Of a stretch of DNA of 64,000 nt, positions 51,671-61,600 are shown piece after piece (position 1 is the stretch's first letter; every line of letters starts with the position of its first letter). Under the pieces are notes generated by a model. That model did no database searches. It was not told where the DNA came from and worked only from the letters and a program-made list of their open reading frames with translations. This DNA is from Streptomyces camelliae. Its GTDB lineage: Bacteria; Actinomycetota; Actinomycetes; Streptomycetales; Streptomycetaceae. The stretch spans positions 62,001-126,000 of the forward strand of contig NZ_CP115300.1 of assembly GCF_027625935.1 (NCBI RefSeq), in the 5' to 3' direction. A program made the position numbers and the translations under genes.

Positions 51671-54600
51671 GTGTCCTTCCTCCACACCACAGTCACCCAT
51701 CACTCCGACGAAGGAACATCTCCCGCGCCCCTGTCACTGGCGCAGGAGCGGTTATGGGTCATGGCGCGCATGGACGGAGACGCCAGCGCCGCCTACAACG
51801 AGCCGATGCCCTTCGACATCCGGGGGCCGCTGGACCGGGACCTGCTCTTCCAGGCGCTGCACCTGCTCGCGGCCCGACACGAGGGCCTGCGCACCCGGCT
51901 GGTGCCCTCCGGCGGCTCGGCGCTCCAGGTCGTCGATCCGCCGGAGACCGGGTTCCCGGTGGCCTTCGAGGATCTGACCGGAGTGCCGGACGCGGCCGAG
52001 CGGTTCGCGCGGATACGGCAGGAGGTGGAAGGCACCCCGTTCCGCCTGGGCAAGGAGTCCATGGTGCGCGGCCGTCTCGTGGCGCTCGAAGCGGACTACC
52101 ACGTCCTGCTCCTGACGGCTCACCACCTCGTCTTCGACGGCTGGTCCCGCTCGCTGCTGTTGCGGGAACTGGGCCTGGTGTACACCGCACTCCAGGAGGG
52201 GCGGGACCCGGCGCTGCCGGAACTGACATGGCAGTACAGCGACTACACCCGCTGGCAGTGGGACTGGATGTCGGGGGAAGAGCCCGCCGGGCACGCCGAC
52301 TACTGGACCAACAGGCTGGCCGGTGCTCCGGCCGTGCTCTCCCTGCCCACCGACCGGCCCCGCCCGCCCGAGCAGGTCTTCCAGGGCGACCGGGTGCCCG
52401 TGACCGTGGACGAGGAACTGACGCAGGCCCTGCGCGACCTCGCCGCTGACAACGCTGTCTCCCTGTACGCGACCGTCATGACCGGCTGGTCGGTGCTGTT
52501 GTCGCGGCTCTCCGGACAGGACGACATCGTGGTCGGCGCCCCGACGTCGAACCGCCGTCGCGGGGACGTCGAAGGCCTGATCGGCCTTTTCGTCAACACC
52601 CTCGCCCTGCGCGTGGACCTGTCCGGTTCCCTCAGCGTCAGCAGTGCCCTCAAGCAGGTGAACCAGCGGATCCGCGACGCCCTCAAGCACGTCGACCTGC
52701 CCTTCGAGCGGGTCGTGGAACTGGTCAACCCGCCGCGGAGCCCCGCGTACACGGCACTGTTTCAGACCATGTTCGCCTGGGTCCCCTCCATGCGGAGGGA
52801 ACTAGAACTCCCGGGCGTGCAGGTGGAACCGCGGGAGGACGCGGCCCACGTCCCGGCGAAGTTCGACATGGTCCTGGCCCTGGCCGACGAGGGCCGGCAC
52901 CTCACCGGCGAGATCGACTACGCGATGGCGCTCTTCGACCGGACGACCGTCGAACGGTACGTACGCCAGTTCCTGCGCGTGCTGCGCCTGATGACCGAAC
53001 GCCCGGAAGCCGGGATCGCCGATCTGACGCTGCTGGACGAGGACGAGCAGCGCGAACTCCTCGCCACCTTCAGCGCGGGGCCCGCCGTGACCGTGACGGC
53101 ACCCGCAGGCCTGCTGGAGCGGTTCGCGACCCAGGTGCGGGAACGGCCGGGACAGCCCGCGGTGGTGACCAGGGAGACGCAACTGGACTACGCGACGCTG
53201 GACCGCCGGACCAACCGGCTCGCCGACGCACTGATCGCGCGCGGTGTCCGGCCCGACCACGTGGTGGCCCTGCACGCCGGGCGCACGGCCGAACTCGTGG
53301 TAGGCGTGCTCGGCATCCTCAAGGCCGGCGCCGCCTACCTGCCCCTGGACCCCGGACAGCCCTCCGAACGGCTCACCGCCATGGTGAGCGACGCCGCACC
53401 GGCACTCGTGCTGACCGACCAGGCGGACGCCGGGGGCGACGACCGGCTGCGGTGGGAGAACCTGGAGAAGGTGGAGGCCGAGGGAACGCATGACGCCGTG
53501 CCGGCCATCGACGCGGACCCGACCCGGCTCGCCTACGTCATCTACACGTCGGGGTCGACCGGCCGTCCCAAGGGCGTTGCGGTGACGCACGGCAGCGTGG
53601 TCAATCTCTTCGACCACTGGCGTGAACTCATGGGAGACGCCCGCGGTGAGGCGTCCTCGGCCTGGTCGAGCATCGGCTTCGACGCGTCGGTGCACGAACT
53701 TCTCATGCCGCTGACCACCGGGGCCGTGCTCCACATGGTTCCCGGCGAGCTGCGGGGCGACCCGGCGGCCCTCATGGACTGGCTGCGTGAACACAAGGTC
53801 ACCCAGGCTTTCCTTCCCCCCTCCTACGTGCTGTGGATCGACGAGGATCCGGCCGCGCGACTGGCCGGGCTGAGCCTGCGTCAACTCCTCACCGGAGTGG
53901 AGTCACTGCCCGAGCGCGCCCTGCACCGCATGCGCGAGCTGCTGCCAGGTCTTCGCATCTGCTTCGGCTACGGCCCGACCGAGGCCACGCTCTACTCGAC
54001 CGCCTACACCGACCCGCGGCCGTACGAGCGCTCGTGCCCCATCGGCCGGCCGCTGCGCGGCACCCGCCTGTACCTGCTCGACGACCGCATGCGCCCGGTA
54101 CCCGTGGGGGTCACCGGTGAGGTCTACCTCGGCGGAGCGAGCCTGGCCCGCGGATACCTGAACCGGCCGGACCTCACCGACGAGCGCTTCCTCCCCGACC
54201 CCTTCGTGCCCGGTGAACGCGTCTACCGCACCGGCGACCTGGCGCGCTGGCTGCCGGACGGCAACGCCGAGTACGTCGGCCGTCGAGACGACCAGCTCAA
54301 GCTGCGCGGCTTCCGTATCGAACCCGGCGAGGTCGAGTCAGCACTCCTGGCGGTGCCCGGTGTGCGGGAGGCCGTGGTACTGGCCGACCGCGACACACCC
54401 GGCGGCCCCCACCTGGTCGCCGGTGTGGGATGTGACGCCGGAGCGACGCGGACGCCGTACGAGTGGCGCGCGGCCCTCAAGGACCGCCTGCCGGACTACA
54501 TGATCCCCGGCGTGGTGGCCGAGTTCCCGCGGCTTCCGTTGAACCGCAACGGCAAGGTGGACCGGACGGCAGTGCTGCGCGCCACGGCGGGGGCCCGCTC

Positions 54601-55660
54601 CGGGCGGGTCAACACGGCCGCGCCCCGCGACCACGTCGAGATGGCGCTGTACCGGATCTGGCGGCGCGTGCTGCTGCACCCGGACGTCGGGATCGGCGAC
54701 AACTTCTTCGAACTCGGCGGCACGTCGATCTCGGCGATCAAGATGGCGTCCGCCGTCCAGGACGAACTCGGCGTGACGCTGCCGGTCCGGGACGTCATGC
54801 TGCACCCCACCATCGAGGCGCTCGCCGAGCGGGTGCGCAGCGACGGGGCCGAGCCCCGACAGCCGGCGGAACTCGACAGCCTGGTGGAGTTCCGCGCCGG
54901 CGACGGCCGACAGCGCGTGGTGTGCGTGCACCCGGCCGGCGGCACCGCGTTCTGCTACCTGCCGCTGTCCACGGCGCTTCCCGACGAGGTCGGCGTGGTG
55001 GGACTCCAGGCGCCCGGCATCAACCCCGGCGAGTCCACCCTGCCCGGTGTCGAGGCGATGGCCCGGGAGTATCTGCGGCTCGTCGATCCCCGCCCGGACG
55101 AGGCACTGCTGCTGTGCGGGCTCTCCTACGGCGGCCTGATCGCGTATGAGATGGGCCGCCTCCTGGTGGCGGCCGGGCACGAGAGGGTGAGCGTGGTCCT
55201 GCTCGACACCCACGGCGCGGAGGACGCGGAGCGGCCCGCGGCTACCGAGCCGGTCGGCATGGCGGAGTTCCGGGAGAAGCTGGTGCGCTTCAACGGCATG
55301 TACCCGGGCATCGACGACGACCAGGTGGCTCGGTACCTGACCGTGTACAACCACCATCGCGAGACGGCGCGCGACTACGCCGTACCCGAATCGCCCGCCC
55401 GTGTCGTGCTGATGCAGGCGACAGCCGTGGACGACGAGGACGGCGCCGACGCGGCCGACCGCCTGCGCGCCTTCTGGCGGCGCCGCGTCACCGGCGGATT
55501 CCTGGTCGAGCCGGTGGCCTGCGGTCACTGGGACATGTTGGAGAGCGACGAGCTGCCACGCGTCGCCGCCGTCCTCGCCGCCGAACTGGACCGGCTGGCA
55601 ACCGGCCCCGTCGCGGCCGTGACGGAGCGCCCGGCCCTTTCCCGCGCTTCGGAGGAATGA
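51671..55660 (+). CDS. Nonribosomal peptide synthetase, C-A-PCP-TE termination module
   Basis: This 1329-residue protein has the condensation domain (about 20-455; HHLVFDGW, His151 start). The adenylation domain (about 475-980) shows YVIYTSGSTGRPKGVAVTH, FDASVHELLMPL, GYGPTEATLYS, YRTGDLARW and NRNGKVDRTA. The carrier domain has FFELGGTSISA with phosphopantetheine Ser1019. The type I thioesterase (about 1075-1310) has Ser1152 in CGLSYGGL and the His in CGHWDMLES. My alignment to GrsA gives a pocket of D-A-H-F-L-G-G-L-Y, which I cannot assign to a substrate. Having a TE, it should act last, although it is encoded first. It overlaps the next gene, so both are cotranscribed. Confidence 0.95.
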   Translation: MSFLHTTVTHHSDEGTSPAPLSLAQERLWVMARMDGDASAAYNEPMPFDIRGPLDRDLLFQALHLLAARHEGLRTRLVPSGGSALQVVDPPETGFPVAFEDLTGVPDAAERFARIRQEVEGTPFRLGKESMVRGRLVALEADYHVLLLTAHHLVFDGWSRSLLLRELGLVYTALQEGRDPALPELTWQYSDYTRWQWDWMSGEEPAGHADYWTNRLAGAPAVLSLPTDRPRPPEQVFQGDRVPVTVDEELTQALRDLAADNAVSLYATVMTGWSVLLSRLSGQDDIVVGAPTSNRRRGDVEGLIGLFVNTLALRVDLSGSLSVSSALKQVNQRIRDALKHVDLPFERVVELVNPPRSPAYTALFQTMFAWVPSMRRELELPGVQVEPREDAAHVPAKFDMVLALADEGRHLTGEIDYAMALFDRTTVERYVRQFLRVLRLMTERPEAGIADLTLLDEDEQRELLATFSAGPAVTVTAPAGLLERFATQVRERPGQPAVVTRETQLDYATLDRRTNRLADALIARGVRPDHVVALHAGRTAELVVGVLGILKAGAAYLPLDPGQPSERLTAMVSDAAPALVLTDQADAGGDDRLRWENLEKVEAEGTHDAVPAIDADPTRLAYVIYTSGSTGRPKGVAVTHGSVVNLFDHWRELMGDARGEASSAWSSIGFDASVHELLMPLTTGAVLHMVPGELRGDPAALMDWLREHKVTQAFLPPSYVLWIDEDPAARLAGLSLRQLLTGVESLPERALHRMRELLPGLRICFGYGPTEATLYSTAYTDPRPYERSCPIGRPLRGTRLYLLDDRMRPVPVGVTGEVYLGGASLARGYLNRPDLTDERFLPDPFVPGERVYRTGDLARWLPDGNAEYVGRRDDQLKLRGFRIEPGEVESALLAVPGVREAVVLADRDTPGGPHLVAGVGCDAGATRTPYEWRAALKDRLPDYMIPGVVAEFPRLPLNRNGKVDRTAVLRATAGARSGRVNTAAPRDHVEMALYRIWRRVLLHPDVGIGDNFFELGGTSISAIKMASAVQDELGVTLPVRDVMLHPTIEALAERVRSDGAEPRQPAELDSLVEFRAGDGRQRVVCVHPAGGTAFCYLPLSTALPDEVGVVGLQAPGINPGESTLPGVEAMAREYLRLVDPRPDEALLLCGLSYGGLIAYEMGRLLVAAGHERVSVVLLDTHGAEDAERPAATEPVGMAEFREKLVRFNGMYPGIDDDQVARYLTVYNHHRETARDYAVPESPARVVLMQATAVDDEDGADAADRLRAFWRRRVTGGFLVEPVACGHWDMLESDELPRVAAVLAAELDRLATGPVAAVTERPALSRASEE

Positions 55661-58600
55661 TGAAACCGCGCGTCGAGACGTCCCCCGCCGGCGTGACCGA
55701 GGACCCGGGTGCACCGGTCGGGCTCGCGCTGGAGATACACCGCCAGGCCCTGCGCACCCCCCGGGCGGAAGCGGTGGCCGACGGCGACGTACGGCTGGAC
55801 TACGCGGCGTTGGAAGCCGCGGCCGCCGCCGTGGCCGAGGCGCTGGACCGCCAGGGCGTGACTCCCGGACAGGCCGTGGCGGTGGCGCTGCCGCGCTCCT
55901 GGCGTCTGGTCTGCGTGATGCTGGGCATTCTGCGGCTGGGTGCCCAGGTGGTGCCGCTGGACACACAGAGCCCGATCGGACGCCGTCGTTTCATCCTGGA
56001 GGATTCCGGGGCGGCCGCCCTGGTGTACGCCGATCCCGAGAGCATCCCCGAGCTTGTGCGGGGCGTGAAGGCGATCAGCGTGGACACCCTGCTGACCCAA
56101 ATCCCGGAGGCCGTGGACACGGTGCCCGCGCCGGCCGCCGTCGGCGAGGCGTCCGAGGTGTCCTTCCTGTTCTACACCTCCGGAACGACCGGACGGCCCA
56201 AGGGCGTCGAGGTCCGCGACGCCGGAGTCATGCGGCTGGCGCGGCCCGGCTACATCCGGGTCGAGCCCGGTCTGCGCTATGCCTGTCTGGCCAATCCGGC
56301 GTTCGACGCGCTGAGTTTCGAGGTCTGGACCCCCCTGCTGTCGGGTGGCTGCTGTGTGATCCTGCGCGAGGGGGACGTGCAGACCCCCGAACGGCTCGCC
56401 GCGGCGCTGCGGCGTGAGCGGGTGGACACCGTCTTCATCACGACCGCGCTGTTCAACGCGGTGGTCACGGCCGTGCCGGACTGCTTCGCCGCGGCCGGCG
56501 AGGTTCTGGTGGGCGGTGAGCGGGTCGACCCCCGGGTGATGCGCCGCTGGTACCGGGACAACCCCGACAGCGGCACCCGCCTGTTCAACGTCTACGGGCC
56601 GACGGAGTCCGCCACCTTCGCCCTGTGCCACCCGATCCCGCGGGACTTCGCCGGTGACGTGGTGCCGATCGGCCGGCCCCTGCCGCAGACCGGTGCTGTT
56701 CTGGTCGTACCGGGCCAGAAGAGGATCGCTGCACCCGGCGAGGTCGCCGAACTCCTGCTGAGCGGCGCCGGACTCGCGGTCGGGTACCGCAACCTCCCCG
56801 AGGAGACCGAGCGGCGCTTCGTGCGGCTCGCATGGCTCGACGGCGGCGAGGAGCGGTACTACCGCACCGGTGACCTCGTACGAGCCGACGACGAGGGCCT
56901 GGTGGAGTACGTCGGACGGACCGACCGCCAGGTCAAGGTCCGCGGCTTCCGGATCGAGCCCGGTGAGGTGGAACGGCAGATTTTGGCCCACCCGGCGGTC
57001 CGGCGGGCCTATGTGTGCACACGCCGCGCGGGTCAGGAGGGGCCGAACGAACTGCTGGCGTTCGTCGTCCTGCAACGGGAGCTGTCCTACGAGGAGTTCG
57101 ACAGCCACCTCGCGGCCCACCTGCCCGCCTACATGCGGCCGCACCAGATGCATCTCTTGACGGAGCTGCCACTCAACGCCAACGGAAAGGTGGACCAGGC
57201 CGCGCTGCTGGAGCAGGCCGACCGGCCCTGGCGGCCGGCCGCCTCCCACGGACCGTCGGCGACGGGAGCGGCGCGCGAGGTCCTGGAGCTGGCCGAGGAG
57301 ATCCTGGGGACGACCGGCCTCGGGCTCGGCGACCGGTGGATCGCCGCGGGCGGCGACTCGTTGAAGGCTCTGCGGTTCTGCTTCGCCGTCCGGCGGCGGT
57401 GGGGCCGCGACCTGACGCAGGCGGCCGTCCTCGACGGGGACCTGGCCGCAATCGCCCAGGCCGTCACCGCGGGCCGCCCCGGCGAGAAGAGCACCTGTCC
57501 GGTGCCGGTGATCACCGGCGCCCTCTCGGCAGCCGCCACGAGCGAGCAGCAGCGGCTGTGGCTGTTGCAGCGCCGCGCCCCAGGCTCCCGGGCGTACTCC
57601 GTCCATCAGGCGTTCCGCGTGGACGGACCCGTCGACACCGCTGCCCTCCGGCGGGCGTTGCGGTCCCTGGTGGCACGCCACGCGGCCCTGCGCACGGGCT
57701 TCGCTCCCGGGGTCGAGGGACTCCGGCAGACGGTCGGCGAACCGTACGACCCCTGGCACGATCAGGGCACGCTGCAGGCATGGGACGAGGAGGAAGCGCA
57801 CGCCTTCGCCGACAACTTCTTCGTCGAGCCGTTCGACCTCGCCGTACCCCGCATGCTGCGTGCCTGCTGGCTGCCGCGCGAGGGCGGCGGAACGCTTCTG
57901 CTGCACCTGCACCACATCGCCGTCGACGGCTGGTCGCTGAGCGTCCTGCTCCAGGACCTGTCCGCCGCCTACGCCGAGACCACAGACGCCGACACCGACA
58001 GCGGTGGCGACGACGGCGACGGCGACGCCGACCGGAAGACGGCATCCGCGCCGAACCCGCTGGACTTCGCCGCCTGGCAGAGCGACTGGTTCGCCACGGC
58101 GGCCTACCAGGCACAGCGCGGCGAACTCCTGGTGTACTACCAGGACCTGGAGGAGCCCCAGGAACCGCTGCCCGCCGAGGACGTGCATCCGGCACCGCGG
58201 GCACGGCTGCTGCAGACCTCCCTCGACGTCGTGCGCCGGGCCGCAGTGGACCGGCTCTGCGCCGAACTCGGGCTGACCCGCTTCCAGGTGCTGCTGGGCG
58301 TGTTCTCCTGGAGCCTGTACGGCGTGACCGGCCTGGTCCGCCCGCGCATCGCCGCCCCCGTCGCGGGCCGCCCGGTACGCGAGTTCGAGGACAGCGTGGG
58401 CATGCTGGCGAACACCGTGCTGCTGCCCGTGACCGTCGCGCCCGGTGAGGACCTGCGCTCGCAGCTCGCCCGCACCGGGGCCGGCACGGGGGAGGTGCTG
58501 CGACGCCAGGACGTGGCACTCGCGGACGTGCTGACCGGCTGGGAGGCTGTCGGCGACGGCACCCCGTTCGATGTCCTGTTCGTTCTGGAGAACACCGACT

Positions 58601-61600
58601 TCGGGGCGCTGCGGCTGCCCGGCTGCGTCCAGCGCCCCCTGTGGTGGGCCGCGCCCGAGGCCAAGTGCCCGCTGACGGTCTCCGTCGTCGAGCACCCCGA
58701 CGGCCTCGACGTGCTGTGGGAGTACGCCGAGGACCGCTTCACGGACCAGGCCGTCGAGGCGATGGCCGACCTGTTGCGGCGGGGCGTGGACGCGCTCGCC
58801 TCCGGTGGCCGCTCCACCGCGCGGGAGCTGGTCGCGCCGTACCGTCGGTCCCTGCCGGAGCACGGGCGCGGGGCCGCCCCGGAACCGGGCTTCACCACGA
58901 TCGCCGAGGGCTTCGCACGGCAGGTTGCCCGCACCCCAAACGCCCCGGCCGTGGTCACCGCCGACGGGGACACCCTGAGCTACGCGGAGCTGGACGCCCG
59001 CGCCGCGGTCCTCGCCGCCGACCTGGCCGACCGCTACCCGATCCCGGCGGACGGCAGCCCCTGCCGGGCAGCCCTGTACCTGGACCCGTCCGCCGAGCAC
59101 GTGGTGGCCCTGCTGGCGCTGGCGCGGCTGAACGTCACCACCGTCCCCCTCGACCCCTCCTACCCGGTCGAGGTGCTGCGCCACGTCCTGGAGCGGGTCG
59201 ACCCGCTGTGCGTCCTGGTCACGCCCGACGCCGCGCCGGCACTGGACACGCTGCTCGCCTACGGCGTGGACCGTCACCTCGTGGCCCTGACGGACCCGGC
59301 GCCGCGGCCGGACGCCGGGGCGACGGAGCCGTACGACGCACGCACGCACGACGGCACCCGGCCGCTGTACACACTGTTCACCTCAGGCTCCACCGGCGTT
59401 CCCAAGGGCGTCCAGGTCCACGACCGCACGCTGTGCGATCTGATCCGGTGGCAGTCCCTCTCCGGGGGCCTGACCGCCCCGGCGGTCACCCAGCAGTTCT
59501 CGATGCTGGCCTTCGACGTGTCGTTCCAGGAGATCTTCGGGACTCTGTGCACCGGCGGCAGCCTGCAGCTCATACGCCCCGAGTGGCGTCAGGACGCCCC
59601 CGCGCTGCTGGAGCGGCTGGAGTCCGCGGGGACCGAGCGGATCTTCATGCCCTACGTGGCCCTGCAACTGCTCGCCGAGTACGGGGTCCGCCTGGGCAGG
59701 TTCCCCTCCCGGCTGCGTGAGGTGGTCACCGCGGGCGAGCAGCTGGTGTGCACCGACACCATCCGCCGCTGGTTCGCCGGACTGCCCGGCGCCCGCCTGT
59801 TCAACCACTACGGGCCGACCGAGACGCACGTGGTCAGTGCCCTGTGCCTGGAGGGCGATCCGGGTCAGTGGCCCGAGCGGCCCGCCATCGGGCGCCCGGT
59901 GGCCGGCGCCGACCTGCGCGTGGTGGATGCCCAGGGCGACCCGGTTCCGCCCGGGTGCACCGGCGAGCTGCTGATCGGCGGCACCATGACCACCCGCTGC
60001 TACCTCGACGAACCCGCTGTCGACGACACCCGCTTCGTCGAGGTGCCCGGCGAGGGCCTGTTCTACCGCAGCGGGGACCGGGCCTGGTTCGACCGCGAGG
60101 GCCTGTTGCATTACGCGGGCCGCGACGACCAGCAGATCAAGCTGAGCGGGCACCGGCTGGAACTCGGTTCCGTGGAAGCGGCCCTGCTGCGCCATCCGGC
60201 GGTGGTCAGCGCCGTCGTCGCGCGTGACGGCGACCGGCTGACGGCCTGCCTGGAGTTCCGCGGTCAGCCGGCGTCCGCCGACGACCTGACCGCGCATCTC
60301 TCCGCTCTGCTGCCCTCCTACGTGCGCGTGGACCGTTACCGCATGCTGGAAAGGCTGCCGCGCACGCCCAGCGGCAAGCTGGACCGGAAGGCGGCGCTTC
60401 GGGCGCCGGGCAAGGAGCTGTGCCGTTCGGCGCCCGCCCGCACCTGGCTGTCGGCCGAGGAGGAGCGGCTCACCGCCGCCTTCGAGGAGGTCACCGGGGC
60501 GACGATCGAACCGGACCAGACCTTCTTCGAGGCGGGTGCCTCCAGCCTCGTTCTCATGCGCTTCCATCTGCGCTGCACCACGGAACTCGGTCTGCGCTTC
60601 GGCGTCGCGGACCTGTTCGAGCACGTCACCGTCCGCTCCCTGGCCCGCCACCTCGCCGGTGACGACCACCACCGCGACCGCCGGACACCTGCCGCGCCGG
60701 CCGTGCGGGACGGCCGAGCCCCGGTGGCCGGCGAACCGATCGCGGTCGTCGGCATGGCGGTGCGAGTGCCCGGCGCCCCGGACCTGGCGGCCTTCTGGGA
60801 CCTGGTGGTCTCCGGCGGCACCGGCATCCGCCGGGTCGACGCCCCGGAGGGCGTCATCGGCGCGCACAGCACGCTCGACGGGATGCTCGGCTTCGACCCG
60901 GGCCACTTCGGCATCAGCCCCCAGGAAGCGCGCCTGATGGACCCCCAGCAGCGCCACTTGCTGATGGCCTGTGTGCAGGCCCTGGCCCACGCCGGCGTCG
61001 CGGACACGTCCACCATGCGCGTGGGACTGGTGGCCGGCGCCGGGGAGAGCACCTACTTCCAGTCCATGCTGCGCGAGGCGGACCCCGGCCGGCTGCCCGA
61101 CGGCTTCCAGCTCGCCCTGCACCACGAGAAGGACTTCCTGGCCACCAAGGTGGCCTATCACCTCGGGCTGACCGGTCCCGCCTTCAGCGCCCAGACGGCG
61201 TGCTCCAGCTCTCTGGTCGCCGTGCACCTCGCGGCCGGCATGCTCCGGCAGGGCGAGGCCGAGGTGATGCTTGCCGGAGGGGTGCTCGTCGACCCGGGGC
61301 TGACCGGCGGCTACCGCTACCGCCCGCAGCACATCTTCTCCGCGGACGGCGACTGCCGGCCCTTCAGCGACGACGCGACCGGGACGGTCGGCGCGAGCGG
61401 TGTCGGCGTCGTGGTCCTCAAACCGCTGCGGCAGGCACGGCGTGACGGCGACACCGTCTACGCGGTGATCACAGGTTCCGCGATCAACAACGACGGTGCG
61501 GCCAAGATGAGTTACACCGCGCCGTCCCTGGCCGGGCAGCGCGAGGTGATCCGCACCGCCCTGGCCCGCGCCGGACGCACTGGTGCGGACCTCGGCTACG

